A stretch of 64,000 nucleotides of DNA from Jeotgalicoccus coquinae (GTDB lineage: Bacteria; Bacillota; Bacilli; Staphylococcales; Salinicoccaceae), in the NCBI RefSeq assembly GCF_014207425.1, contig NZ_JACHFF010000001.1:1076124-1140123 (forward strand). The letters are read 5' to 3'. Under the pieces are notes generated by a model. The model worked only from the letters and a program-made list of their open reading frames with translations, was not told where the DNA came from and did no database searches. Below, in pieces: positions 8,749 to 16,485 of the stretch. Made by a program: the position numbers and the translations under genes. Each line of letters opens with the position of its first letter. Position 1 is the first letter of the stretch.

Positions 8749-9285
8749 TTATTCAGCTATAAATACGTTCATGTTCGAAAGAATCTCAAGCGTTTTATCG
8801 TGCAGGTCATCACTTGCTGCTGCGACGAGGTTTTTATTGATTGTAATATTCGCTTCCGGAAATATATTCTGAATGACCATTATATTAGCAAGCACACAGA
8901 CGTTAGTTTCAACACCAATGAATTCAATCATCTGATTCGTCTCGACTTCATCTTTATAATTTTCATAAATATTTTTCGCCTCTGTCGGCGGTATACCGTA
9001 AAAGGTTTTCGTGTATTCGTCACCGTGTTTCTCAAGCCGGGTATAAAATCCCGGGTATATCGCTTCATCAAATTTAATGGATTCGGCAGAGCGTTCTTTG
9101 TATTCAAAGTCAGGATACAAATTTTTCGTATAGAGAATCGATTCGTTGTTCTCTATCGCGAGATCAATTCTTTTTGCCAGACCATCTTCAATTACTTTTG
9201 CCCATTCTGCAAAGTTCGTACCTCTTCTGTCGAAAGTATCATTCTGAGCATCTATAACAATAAGTATCTTTACACATCCTGTCAG
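8749..9285 (-). CDS. Isochorismatase-family cysteine hydrolase with no canonical start codon
   Basis: The reading frame encodes a complete isochorismatase-like (nicotinamidase-type) hydrolase of about 170 aa: catalytic Asp in ILIVIDAQNDTF at the very N-terminus, Lys in YTKTFYGIP, and the nucleophilic Cys in GVETNVCVLAN. However, between the upstream in-frame TAA and the conserved N-terminus there is no ATG, GTG or TTG; only CTG (9285) or ATA/ATT codons are available. An ATG five nucleotides before the conserved frame lies in another frame. Either CTG is used or a 1-nt change has removed the start. A TTG at 9120 would delete the catalytic Asp. It is followed by a good terminator. Substrate unknown. 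Confidence 0.6.
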   Translation of the reverse strand: MTGCVKILIVIDAQNDTFDRRGTNFAEWAKVIEDGLAKRIDLAIENNESILYTKNLYPDFEYKERSAESIKFDEAIYPGFYTRLEKHGDEYTKTFYGIPPTEAKNIYENYKDEVETNQMIEFIGVETNVCVLANIMVIQNIFPEANITINKNLVAAASDDLHDKTLEILSNMNVFIAE

Positions 9286-9332
9286 AAAAATTTCAATTAT
9301 ACTTTATCTATACCCAATATCTCCAAAATAAA

Positions 9333-9354
9333 AAGCAGCCCGAATGAGCTGCTT
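9333..9354 (-). terminator. Intrinsic terminator after speG
   Basis: AAGCAGC / GCTGCTT hairpin overlapping the speG stop codon, followed on the - strand by TTTTATTTTGG. Confidence 0.75.
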
Positions 9355-9856
9355 AGTTAACCCGTTTCCAATTGCGCTTTAACAGCCCCATCAGATAGGC
9401 ATCCTGGTATTCACCTTTTGTATAAAACTGTTCTTTCAGCGTACCTTCAATTTCAAAGCCGCTTCTTTCATAAATATGAACAGCTTTTTCGTTGGAAGTA
9501 TCAACATAAAGATACACTTTATTCATGTTCAGAATGTTAAACGCATATGCGAGACATCTGTCGAACGCAAACTTCGCGTAACCTTTGCCGTTGAATTCCG
9601 GTTTGACGATAATCTGAATTTCACAATTTCTGTGAATATAATTAATCTCAACCAGCTCAACTATACCCGCCAGCATACCATCATCCTCGATAACAAATCT
9701 TCTCTCGTCATCGTCCATCAGATGTTTTTTATATAAATACTTCAGTTCAGTCAGTGATTCATACGGCTCTTCAAACCAGTACGACATAATCGAATACTCA
9801 TTATTCAGCTGATGAACAAACTCCAGATCCGTTTCTTCAAGTGCTCTGATTTTCAT
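9353..9856 (-). CDS. speG: Spermidine N-acetyltransferase (SpeG-like GNAT)
   Basis: GNAT-fold acetyltransferase of 167 aa that closely follows SpeG: LEFVHQLNNEYSIMSYWFEEPYESL (residues ~11-35), ERRFVIEDDG, AGIVELVEINYIHRNCEIQIIV, the acetyl-CoA loop near PEFNGKGYAKFA (~90-100) and NEKAVHIYERSGFEIEGTL. SpeG acetylates spermidine/spermine with acetyl-CoA and detoxifies polyamines (family knowledge). The ATG at 9856 is preceded by GGAG at 9 nt. It is 13 nt downstream of the MepB-like gene in the same orientation, so the two probably share a transcript. Most S. aureus lineages lack speG except on a mobile island; here it sits in ordinary chromosome with a normal context. Confidence 0.87.
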   Translation of the reverse strand: MKIRALEETDLEFVHQLNNEYSIMSYWFEEPYESLTELKYLYKKHLMDDDERRFVIEDDGMLAGIVELVEINYIHRNCEIQIIVKPEFNGKGYAKFAFDRCLAYAFNILNMNKVYLYVDTSNEKAVHIYERSGFEIEGTLKEQFYTKGEYQDAYLMGLLKRNWKRVN

Positions 9857-9869
9857 GATAAAAATCTCC

Positions 9870-10355
9870 TTAATACAACCTTATTAACTTATCTTTATTT
9901 ATTTCATCCGTAAAATCGATGAAGTAATCGCTCTGCCATTTTCTGGTGTGTTCAGCTGTTTTATTTAGTTCTGTTTCCCAGTCAGGATATACTCTCATCG
10001 CCATTTTCCCTTTAACTCTTTCTGTTTTCAAAATATCTTGTTTTAATAAAACTTCTCTCGGAAATACAAACTGTCCTATTTTCTTACCATCAATAATTGT
10101 AATGATTAACTTCTCCGGTGTTTCATTTAAAGTGTAGGGCCTGTTTTTATCATTCTCATTTTTAAGCCAGAACACTGTAAAATAACCTTTTTTTGATGGC
10201 GTCTTTTTAGCTTTTCTGCTTCTATACTTCTCTTTGTTTATTTTGAAAATACAGCTTTCATAATTAATATTTAATGGCTCTATACACATTTCGCTAACCT
10301 GATTCAGTTCTAATTTATTCAAAATTTTATTAATCATTTCTACTGATTCAAACAT
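9870..10355 (-). CDS. MepB family protein
   Basis: 161-aa cytoplasmic protein resembling MepB, the third gene of the staphylococcal mepRAB cluster: INKEKYRSRKAKKTPSKKGY (~38-57), FTVFWLKNENDKNRPYTLNE, GKKIGQFVFPREVLLKQ, KGKMAMRVYPDWETELNKTA and QKW-type end KWQSDYFIDF. MepB has no assigned biochemical function. No mepR or mepA neighbours are present, so any link to multidrug efflux is not supported here. The ATG follows AGGTG. It lies directly upstream of speG, from which it is separated by 13 nt. Confidence 0.82.
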   Translation of the reverse strand: MFESVEMINKILNKLELNQVSEMCIEPLNINYESCIFKINKEKYRSRKAKKTPSKKGYFTVFWLKNENDKNRPYTLNETPEKLIITIIDGKKIGQFVFPREVLLKQDILKTERVKGKMAMRVYPDWETELNKTAEHTRKWQSDYFIDFTDEINKDKLIRLY

Positions 10356-10397
10356 ACACTCACACCTGACCTTTTCTGCTGAGTAAACTTCATAAAA

Positions 10398-10427
10398 TAA
10401 GCAGCTGCATTATAGTACAGCTGCTTA
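10398..10427 (-). terminator. Intrinsic terminator of ackA
   Basis: TAAGCAGCTG / CAGCTGCTTA inverted repeat, 10-nt loop, followed on the - strand by TTTTATG; lies just downstream of the ackA stop at 10443. Confidence 0.7.
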
Positions 10428-10442
10428 CACAGATATATTCAA

Positions 10443-11633
10443 CTACTCCGCCAGTTTCAGCACTTCTCTCGCGATCATCACTTCTTCATCGGTTGGAATT
10501 ACCAGCACCTTAACCGGTGAATAAGAGTGGCTGATTGTTGCTTCTACGCCTATCGTTTCGTTATTTGTTTTTTTATCCAGATAAACGCCCATGAATTCAA
10601 GGCTGTCCAATACTTTCTCACGGATCAGCGCAGAGTTCTCCCCCACGCCTGCTGTGAAAATAATTGCGTCGACTCCGCCCATTCGTGCGGCATATGATCC
10701 CATATATTTATGGATGCTCGAACCGAATACTTCCAATGCAAGTTCTGCGCGTTTATTTCCTTTTCTTGCTTCATCGGTAATGTCTCTTAAATCACTTGAG
10801 AATCCGCTGACACCGAGCAGTCCCGATTCTTTGTTCAGCACGTTCAGTACTTCCACTGCACTTTTATCTGTTTTTTCCATTATGTAAGGAATCAGCGACG
10901 GATCAATGTTTCCCGAACGCGTTCCCATCGTTACACCCGCAAGCGGCGTGAAGCCCATAGATGTATCCAGTGATTCCCCTGCTTTTACTGCAGCGATACT
11001 TGCTCCATTACCCAGGTGACAGCTGATCAGTCTCAATTCTTCAATCGGACGTTTCAGCAGTTCACCCGCACGGCCTGTTACATATTTATGACTCGTCCCG
11101 TGGAAGCCGAATTTACGGATACGGTAGTCTTTATAATATTTGTACGGCAGGCTGTATAAATACGAGCTTTCCGGCATCGTCTGATGGAATGATGTATCAA
11201 ACACAGCAACGTGCGTGACGTCCGGCAGCAGTTCCATCATTGCTTCAATTCCCATTAAGTTTGCAGGGTTATGAAGCGGTGCGAATTCAGCCAGTTTCGA
11301 AATTTCCTGTATGACCGAATCATCAATAACCACTGCATCAGTGAATGTCTCACCGCCGTGTACGACACGGTGTCCCGTGCCTTCTATCTCATTAATCGAC
11401 TTGATAATTTTCTTTTCCACCAATGCATCAAGCATGACGTTAACCGCTTCTGTATGCGTCTTAAAATTACGTTCAAGCGTCTCACGCCCGCCGCTGTAGC
11501 TCAGCGTAAACTTGCCTTTTCCGAGACCGATTCTCTCAATCAGTCCGCGGGCAATTTCCGTTTCTTCAGGCATCTCAAACAATTCAAATTTAAATGACGA
11601 ACTCCCGGCGTTTATCGCAATAATCTTAGTCAT
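10443..11633 (-). CDS. ackA: Acetate kinase
   Basis: Acetate + ATP to acetyl phosphate + ADP; 396 aa, standard length, ASKHA fold. Diagnostic segments: [19 protein letters not shown] at the start, [10 protein letters not shown] (~85-95), [20 protein letters not shown] (~150), [31 protein letters not shown] (~205), [16 protein letters not shown] and [14 protein letters not shown]. The ORF opens further upstream, but the ATG at 11633 gives the family N-terminus and leaves 7 nt after the methyltransferase stop, implying translational coupling; the ribosome-binding site is weak. The methyltransferase-ackA pair is conserved in Bacillales. With acsA in this window it covers both routes between acetate and acetyl-CoA activation. 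Confidence 0.97.
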   Translation of the reverse strand: MTKIIAINAGSSSFKFELFEMPEETEIARGLIERIGLGKGKFTLSYSGGRETLERNFKTHTEAVNVMLDALVEKKIIKSINEIEGTGHRVVHGGETFTDAVVIDDSVIQEISKLAEFAPLHNPANLMGIEAMMELLPDVTHVAVFDTSFHQTMPESSYLYSLPYKYYKDYRIRKFGFHGTSHKYVTGRAGELLKRPIEELRLISCHLGNGASIAAVKAGESLDTSMGFTPLAGVTMGTRSGNIDPSLIPYIMEKTDKSAVEVLNVLNKESGLLGVSGFSSDLRDITDEARKGNKRAELALEVFGSSIHKYMGSYAARMGGVDAIIFTAGVGENSALIREKVLDSLEFMGVYLDKKTNNETIGVEATISHSYSPVKVLVIPTDEEVMIAREVLKLAE

Positions 11634-11640
11634 GTTGTAA

Positions 11641-12540
11641 TCACTGCTTTCTGCTGTATTCTTCATACCAATCATTAAGCTGACGTAAAAACTCCTGCAT
11701 CTTCTGAGCATTTTTAAAATCAGGCACATCTCCGATTAATACTTCGTTGTTCACAATCGGCGAGAAGCCTTTTTTCAGAACGATAATCGATTTGCGTTGT
11801 TTCTCTGTTTTGAAGATGGTTGCCGGTAAGTTTAAGAACATTAACAGCGTCGCATCTTCAGAAATATATTTCTTAATGGTTTCATTATTTTCTTCAAGCA
11901 TATTTGACGGTACGATAAACACCCCGAGCCCGTCGTCTTTAACAAGATTCATGCCCGCTTCAAGCATAAGCAGGTGCGCGTAGCTCTGCCCTTCTTCAAA
12001 TGCTGTTTTATAGTCTGCAGCCGGCAGCGGGTAATAACCGACAGGCAGGTCGCCGACAGCAATGTCGCTCGTCGGTATTCTGCTCGGTTCAATGACGTTC
12101 TGCGGGTGAATGTACATCGGTACTTTCAGGAACTCGCACAAGTTCGCATTAATTTCAGCAAGTGCCGGGTCAACTTCAACACCTGACAGGTTTACGTTAT
12201 CCACCATTTCTTTAATTGTCATTGCAAGGTGCCCCGTACCGCTTCCGATATCAAGCAGTTCAGTTTCTTTGCCTTCAGTGAACAGATCGATAATGTGTGC
12301 AGCCAGGTAGCCGATCGCATCCGGAGTCAGCTGATGGTTGCTCTGAACAGGTTCTTCTTTTACCTGATAAAGGTAAGCAAACTGGAACGCTTTTCTAAGC
12401 TCGCTCATCGAACCTTCAGCGTTGACCTGCAGCAGACTTTCCGCCAGTGCTTCCAGTCTCGGTTTTTCATCGTGTTTAACAATCTCATCTATTCTCTTAA
12501 TCAGTTCTTCATACACTTGTTCCATCGTAGTTTTCGCCAT
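11641..12540 (-). CDS. ytxK: YtxK-like class I SAM-dependent DNA-methyltransferase-type protein
   Basis: 299-aa methyltransferase-fold protein. Motif I is [16 protein letters not shown] (~110-125), followed by [16 protein letters not shown]; the catalytic-loop equivalent of NPPF/Y is [11 protein letters not shown] (~175-185), which resembles N6-adenine methyltransferases but with DLPVGYY, as in the YtxK family upstream of ackA in Bacillus and Staphylococcus. Substrate is not known. The ATG at 12540 has GAGGG 8 nt upstream. Expression is likely from the promoter at 12601-12629 through a short leader containing a 9-bp hairpin, and continues into ackA. Confidence 0.88.
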   Translation of the reverse strand: MAKTTMEQVYEELIKRIDEIVKHDEKPRLEALAESLLQVNAEGSMSELRKAFQFAYLYQVKEEPVQSNHQLTPDAIGYLAAHIIDLFTEGKETELLDIGSGTGHLAMTIKEMVDNVNLSGVEVDPALAEINANLCEFLKVPMYIHPQNVIEPSRIPTSDIAVGDLPVGYYPLPAADYKTAFEEGQSYAHLLMLEAGMNLVKDDGLGVFIVPSNMLEENNETIKKYISEDATLLMFLNLPATIFKTEKQRKSIIVLKKGFSPIVNNEVLIGDVPDFKNAQKMQEFLRQLNDWYEEYSRKQ

Positions 12541-12566
12541 TAAATATCCCTCTTTAAACAAAATAT

Positions 12567-12589
12567 GGACTATCCGTATAGGATAGTCC
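12567..12589 (-). other. Hairpin at the extreme 5' end of the ytxK-ackA mRNA
   Basis: GGACTATCC / GGATAGTCC with a 5-nt loop, 27 nt before the ytxK start codon. It begins a few nucleotides after the start site expected for the promoter at 12601-12629 and is followed by ATATTTTG on the - strand. It could stabilise the 5' end, attenuate, or terminate read-through from the RDD gene. Confidence 0.65.
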
Positions 12590-12600
12590 TAGTTACCTTG

Positions 12601-12629
12601 ATTATATTATATCACTGTCGCCGCTTCAA
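12601..12629 (-). promoter_or_regulatory. SigA-type promoter for ytxK-ackA
   Basis: On the - strand TTGAAG (12629-12624), a 17-bp spacer and a perfect TATAAT (12606-12601). Located in the gap between the RDD gene and ytxK. Confidence 0.75.
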
Positions 12630-12646
12630 ACACTTAACATCGGCTC

Positions 12647-13231
12647 TTAGTCGAAAGTTCTGTCCGCTGTCTGTCTGAAGTCTTCTTTTTCTTTTAATTT
12701 GCGTTCAGTATGCGGATGCATTTCGTGTTTAATCACATCGCCGTATTCTTTGTACTTGTTATCTACCGCGTACGTATCACCGATAAAGTCATGCAGCCCG
12801 ATTTTTGAGTCGGTAAATAATACTGCAAGATACGGTAAGTACAGTAATGTATTTGAAATGACTCTCCCGACTGTCTCCCTGAAGAACACCTGGCTGAATG
12901 TCAGCTTCGTCCCTTTTGAAGAAATTACGCTGATGCCTAATATCATTTTGCCCAATGTCTGCTTCAAGAAGAAGGTCATCAGAGTAAAGTATAAGAAGTA
13001 CAGCAGTGTTGTCGCAATGTTTTCAATCGACAATGCTTCAATGCCAAAATAGACGCCTCTGACTTCAAGTACCGTTAAAATCGGTATAATCGTCAGCTGA
13101 GCAACTGCCCAGAGTACAATCACATCTATAATGTAGCTGATGAATCTCGGGAAAAAGGCAGCATGTGTCATGTAATCCAGCTGCTGGATATAATCGGTAT
13201 CTTTTCTTACAATTCCGTTGTTCTCTTCCAT
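12647..13231 (-). CDS. RDD family membrane protein
   Basis: Integral membrane protein of 194 aa with an RDD-type core: PRFISYIIDVIVLWAVAQLTIIPI (residues ~29-52; the family Arg and Asp are present), a second helix pair around ATTLLYFLYFTLMTFFLKQTLGKMILGI (~88-115) and RETVGRVISNTLLYLPYL. The cytoplasmic C-terminus is highly charged (HEMHPHTERKLKEKEDFR). Function unknown; RDD proteins have been proposed as transporters or ion exchangers. The start ATG follows AGGAGGGG. It is 12 nt downstream of sppA and likely co-transcribed, as in many Bacillales. Confidence 0.88.
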   Translation of the reverse strand: MEENNGIVRKDTDYIQQLDYMTHAAFFPRFISYIIDVIVLWAVAQLTIIPILTVLEVRGVYFGIEALSIENIATTLLYFLYFTLMTFFLKQTLGKMILGISVISSKGTKLTFSQVFFRETVGRVISNTLLYLPYLAVLFTDSKIGLHDFIGDTYAVDNKYKEYGDVIKHEMHPHTERKLKEKEDFRQTADRTFD

Positions 13232-13243
13232 CGATACCCCTCC

Positions 13244-14245
13244 TTATTCATAAAGATACATCGGCTCTGCGCCCTGGCGGTTGTTAATCAGTTCCTGAAC
13301 CATTTTCACTTCTCCGCCGCCTGTAATTCCTTCTAGAGCATTTTGAATCTTAACGCCGAACGGGAATGATGTTGACGGTGTGCCGCCGAATTCAACAACC
13401 TGCGGTGTACCGCCGACTTCTTCTTTCAATGCAGTAAGTGCATCATCCAGGTAACCTTCCTGGTCAACAAGTCCGTTCTCAATTGCTTCCCCGCCGAGGT
13501 AAATTCTGCCGTCAGCAAGTTTTCTTACTTCCTCTTCACTCATACCGCGTCCGTCTGCAACGACATCAACGAAGTCCTGGAACATCGTATCGACGATTTC
13601 CTGTAGGTAATCCTGTTCTTCGTCAGTTGCTTCGCGTGAAGCGGACATCATGTCTTTCATCTTGCCGCTCTTATATACATCGAAAGAAATTCCGACGTTT
13701 TCAGCAAGCTCAGTGTAGTTCATGCTCTGCATAATTACACCGATTGAACCTGTAATTGTTTCAGAAGTAGCAAAAATCCGGTCAGACGGCGCTGAGATGT
13801 AATAGCCGCCTGAAGCTGCCATGTTGCCCATCGAGCTGTAGATTGTCTTGCCGCTTTCTTTAACTGCCATCAGCTCTTTATGTATCTCCGCACTTTCAAA
13901 GACACCGCCGCCCGGTGAGTTAACGTTAAGCAGTACTGCGCTGTATGAATCGTCAGCTGCAATATCTTTTAATGCCTGGATTGTCATCGGATGATCATAG
14001 CCTTCAGTCGCGAACATGCCGCCGCCTGTCGTGCCTGTATCCTGAATCACACCATCAAAGTTGACGACCGCAATTTTACTGCCGGCATCCCCCTCTTCGA
14101 GTACCTGGCTCATCGGTGCATTTACACCGGAAAATTCATTGAACATATCTTCCCAGTCACTCGCCCACAGCGATGTCATAAATGACGCACCGAGGCCCAG
14201 GATGACCAGCGCAATTGCTGATACTAAAGCGATTATTCTTTTCAT
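13244..14245 (-). CDS. sppA: Signal peptide peptidase SppA (S49 family)
   Basis: Membrane-anchored serine protease of the short Gram-positive SppA type, 333 aa, degrading cleaved signal peptides. One N-terminal helix (MKRIIALVSAIALVILGLG), then VNFDGVI near residue 60, LLNVNSPGGGVFESAEIHKEL (~100-120), the nucleophile Ser in MGNMAASGGYYISAPSDRI (~140-158), TGSIGVIMQSMN and the general-base Lys in YKSGKMKDM (~195). The reading frame opens 57 codons further upstream, but the ATG at 14245 has AGGAGG and starts at the membrane helix, so the upstream part is rejected. sppA followed by nadK2 is also the Bacillus order. Confidence 0.95.
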   Translation of the reverse strand: MKRIIALVSAIALVILGLGASFMTSLWASDWEDMFNEFSGVNAPMSQVLEEGDAGSKIAVVNFDGVIQDTGTTGGGMFATEGYDHPMTIQALKDIAADDSYSAVLLNVNSPGGGVFESAEIHKELMAVKESGKTIYSSMGNMAASGGYYISAPSDRIFATSETITGSIGVIMQSMNYTELAENVGISFDVYKSGKMKDMMSASREATDEEQDYLQEIVDTMFQDFVDVVADGRGMSEEEVRKLADGRIYLGGEAIENGLVDQEGYLDDALTALKEEVGGTPQVVEFGGTPSTSFPFGVKIQNALEGITGGGEVKMVQELINNRQGAEPMYLYE

Positions 14246-14557
14246 GAAATATCCTCCTATTTTAAAAGTCAGTTTTATGATAACACTTTTCCCGATGCGT
14301 TTCGCCCCGCAGCCGGGAATTATATTATCAAATTCTGGTGAAGGTTTTATCCTGATTTTAAAAAAGGCATCAAAGCGCTTGTCTTCATCAGTCAGACCGG
14401 TAAAATTCCTCATCATTCAGCGATAGTCATGCATAAAATCATTCACTGGGTTATAATTTGAAATAATTGAATTATTAAGACTTTAATTGAATGCGGTAAT
14501 TATTGTCAGACATTTAAATGTATAAATGAATTATTTTGATATAGGAGTACGTTATAT
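14246..14557. promoter_or_regulatory. Divergent intergenic region sppA / nadK2
   Basis: 312 bp without a gene I can support. It is AT-rich on the nadK2 side, with TATAAT-like boxes near 14450 (GTTATAATTTG) and TATAAAT near 14520, and the AGGAG of nadK2 at its right end. The left half is open on the - strand in frame with sppA but lacks recognisable protein similarity. Confidence 0.5.
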
Positions 14558-15355
14558 ATGACAAATAACACTATTTATTTCTTTGAACCAAACAATAAGA
14601 ACTCAAAAAAGATTACGGCAGATCTCGTTAATCTGTTCGCAGGAATCGGCATTACTACTGTCGACAGCTGTCATGATGCAAGCATCGTTGCATCGGTTGG
14701 CGGAGACGGTGCATTTCTGCAGGCGGTAAGAAAAAATGACTTCCGCAGCGACTGCATGTACATCGGCATCGGCATTGAAGAAAAGAATTATATGTACGTG
14801 GACTTTAATTACCATAATCTGTCTGAAATCAGACAGGTTTTTAAAACAAATGGCTTTGAAACACGCAGCTACCCTGTTATCGAAGTGAAAGTGAATAACA
14901 ATCAGCCGAACTACTGTCTGAATGAATTTACGCTGCGCACGAGTCTTGTCCGCACGATTATGATGGATATTTACATAGACGACTTTCTGTTTGAGCACTT
15001 TAACGGAGACGGTATCGTCATTTCCACACCGACCGGTTCAACCGGCTATAATAAATCACTCGGCGGTGCTGTTGTCGATCCGTTAATCAGCGCAATGCAG
15101 GTAACGGAACTCGGGAGTGTCAACAATAATAACCACCGGACACTCGGTACGAGTTTCCTGCTGTCGAAAGCACGCCCGATTACACTTGCAATCGACCAGT
15201 CGAATGACTACTACCCCATTATGAGTATGGACAACGAGGCACTGAGTGTGCAGAATACGGAAACAGTCCGTATTAAATTAAGCGATAAAACGATTAACAC
15301 AATCAGACTGCACAATAATACATTCTGGCACAAAGCCCAGAGAAACTTCCTGTAA
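14558..15355 (+). CDS. nadK2: NAD kinase (YtdI/PpnKB type)
   Basis: ATP- or polyphosphate-dependent NAD kinase making NADP, 265 aa. The family motif GGDG is at residues ~48-51 (ASVGGDGAFLQAV); NEFTLRTS (~128) corresponds to the conserved NE/D region, and the glycine-rich GDGIVISTPTGSTGYNKSLGG (~152-172) is intact. Position beside sppA matches ytdI, the second NAD kinase of Bacillus, hence the symbol. The ATG follows TAGGAG. A cytidine deaminase reading frame, now interrupted, begins 14 nt after its stop, suggesting an original two-gene operon. Confidence 0.92.
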   Translation: MTNNTIYFFEPNNKNSKKITADLVNLFAGIGITTVDSCHDASIVASVGGDGAFLQAVRKNDFRSDCMYIGIGIEEKNYMYVDFNYHNLSEIRQVFKTNGFETRSYPVIEVKVNNNQPNYCLNEFTLRTSLVRTIMMDIYIDDFLFEHFNGDGIVISTPTGSTGYNKSLGGAVVDPLISAMQVTELGSVNNNNHRTLGTSFLLSKARPITLAIDQSNDYYPIMSMDNEALSVQNTETVRIKLSDKTINTIRLHNNTFWHKAQRNFL

Positions 15356-15369
15356 AGGCGGCGGTTCAG

Positions 15370-15753
15370 ATGACGATAAAATACGATTTACATACAATAG
15401 CAACGAATACGCTGCGCCCGAGAAAACTTGCGTGAAACGGCAGGGCAGGATATGTTGCATCAGCTTTACTCACTAAAGACAATCATGTCTATACAGGAGT
15501 GGCGATAGATGTTGCCTGTTCGATAGGTTTCTGTGCAGAACACTCTGCGATTGCAGCAATGGTGACAGCCGGTGAAACACGTATTAAAGAAATCATTGCG
15601 GTACACCGTGACGGCCGCGTTCTTCCGCCATGCGGGAGATGCCGGGAATTTATCGTGCAGATCCATAATGAGAATTATGACTGCTGTGTCCACCTGCCCG
15701 GCGAAAGAGTTGTGAAGCTGAGCGAACTTCTACCTGAACGATGGGATGTATAG
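15370..15753 (+). pseudogene. cdd: Cytidine deaminase interrupted by an in-frame TGA
   Basis: From the ATG at 15370 (AAGGCGG upstream) the frame reads MTIKYDLHTIATNTLRPRKL A, then TGA at 15433-15435, then NGRAGYVASALLTKDNHVYTG and on to a normal cytidine deaminase end without further defects. Zinc ligands and the catalytic Glu are intact in FCAEHSAIA and PPCGRCREF. Thus a single nonsense change separates 21 N-terminal codons from an intact core. The GTG at 15499 lacks a usable ribosome-binding site because AGGAG abuts it, and starting there would drop the substrate-binding N-terminal strand. No selenocysteine context is expected. Probably a recent pseudogene, or a sequencing error. Confidence 0.85.
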
Positions 15754-15761
15754 TTAAAAAT

Positions 15762-15788
15762 AAAAGTCAGATCCGGGATCTGACTTTT
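15762..15788 (+). terminator. Intrinsic terminator after nadK2-cdd
   Basis: AAAAGTCAGATCC / GGATCTGACTTTT inverted repeat directly after the cdd stop codon; symmetrical, so also usable on the - strand by the small gene at 15850-16014. Confidence 0.8.
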
Positions 15789-15849
15789 ATTTGGTTTATG
15801 CGGAGTTATTGGATGGCGGTCGGGGTTGTGAATCTACTTCATATATCGC

Positions 15850-16014
15850 CTATTTCTGCCCGGCTTCCACCGATGCTCTAAAGAAGAATATACTTAAAAT
15901 CGTTAAAACTAATCCCAGTCCGTATGTCAATATACCGAAATCATGTAAATCCATTGCCAGCGTCGCGAATAATACAATTACGCCGAGCAGACATACAAAT
16001 CCTAAAAATTTCAT
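15850..16014 (-). CDS. Small two-helix membrane protein, 54 aa
   Basis: Too short for most gene finders, but the ATG at 16014 is preceded by AAGGAGAG at ideal spacing. The product is MKFLGFVCLLGVIVLFATLA, a short polar turn MDLHDFGIL, a second helix TYGLGLVLTILSIFFF and a tail RASVEAGQK, i.e. two membrane helices. Function unknown. It is preceded by a decayed hydrophobic ORF (16034-16132) and terminates at the shared hairpin at 15762-15788. Confidence 0.7.
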   Translation of the reverse strand: MKFLGFVCLLGVIVLFATLAMDLHDFGILTYGLGLVLTILSIFFFRASVEAGQK

Positions 16015-16033
16015 AAAATTTATCTCTCCTTAA

Positions 16034-16132
16034 TCAACTTTCAGTTCTGTTTTCCATCTTCATAAATTTATTGTAACCGATAAAGTAAATCACCGTTCCA
16101 ATAAGTAACGGTGCGCTGTATCTAATTCTCCA
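16034..16132 (-). pseudogene. Possible decayed small membrane-protein ORF
   Basis: An open stretch with no ATG/GTG/TTG at its head encodes a hydrophobic helix SAPLLIGTVIYFIGYNKF followed by MKMENRTES and TGA, ending just before the ribosome-binding site of the 54-aa gene. A GTGGAG lies right where a ribosome-binding site would be, followed by ATT. It may be a small gene that lost its start codon, or chance. Confidence 0.3.
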
Positions 16133-16217
16133 CTATATAATATTTTCTTCTGAAATTAAACTGCATGTATATTTCATTGATAAAAACTTATAATAAGATT
16201 AAAGAGCTCGGATAATT

Positions 16218-16442
16218 TCACTGTCACTCAAACCCACTTCATTGACAATATAGAAACCACATTGTCACTCAAATCCCTTTCACTGACAATGTAGAAACCA
16301 CATTGTCACTCAAACCCCTTTCACTGACAATGTAGAAACCACATTGTCACTCAAACTCACTTCATTGACAATGTAGAAACGACAGTGTCACTCAAACTCA
16401 CTTCACTGACAATGTAGAAATGACACTGTCACTCAAACCAAT
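16218..16442 (-). repeat. Tandem 41-bp repeat array, about 5.5 copies (array 3)
   Basis: TGACAATGT recurs at 16243, 16284, 16325, 16366 and 16407, always 41 bp apart. The best copies contain a perfect 9-bp hairpin TGACAATGT / ACATTGTCA with loop AGAAACC. Its reverse complement aligns with array 1 (GGGTTTGAGTGACWATGT...), so the array is in the opposite orientation. It begins immediately beyond the thiI terminator and fills the gap to the next gene. Confidence 0.95.
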
Positions 16443-16451
16443 TTGAAAAAC

Positions 16452-16485
16452 AAAAAAAGAGACCGGACGGTCTCTTTTTATTTTT
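16452..16485 (-). terminator. Bidirectional-looking terminator of nifS-thiI
   Basis: AAAAAGAGACC / GGTCTCTTTTT with a 4-nt loop and T-rich sequence on both sides; overlaps the end of thiI. Confidence 0.85.

Noticed and set aside
14246-14416. 57-codon upstream extension of sppA
   Set aside because: The internal ATG at 14245 has AGGAGG and starts exactly at the signal-anchor helix; the extension matches no SppA.
15433-15435. TGA in cdd as selenocysteine
   Set aside because: No selenoprotein family of this kind is known, the position is not catalytic, and no selenocysteine machinery is in view.
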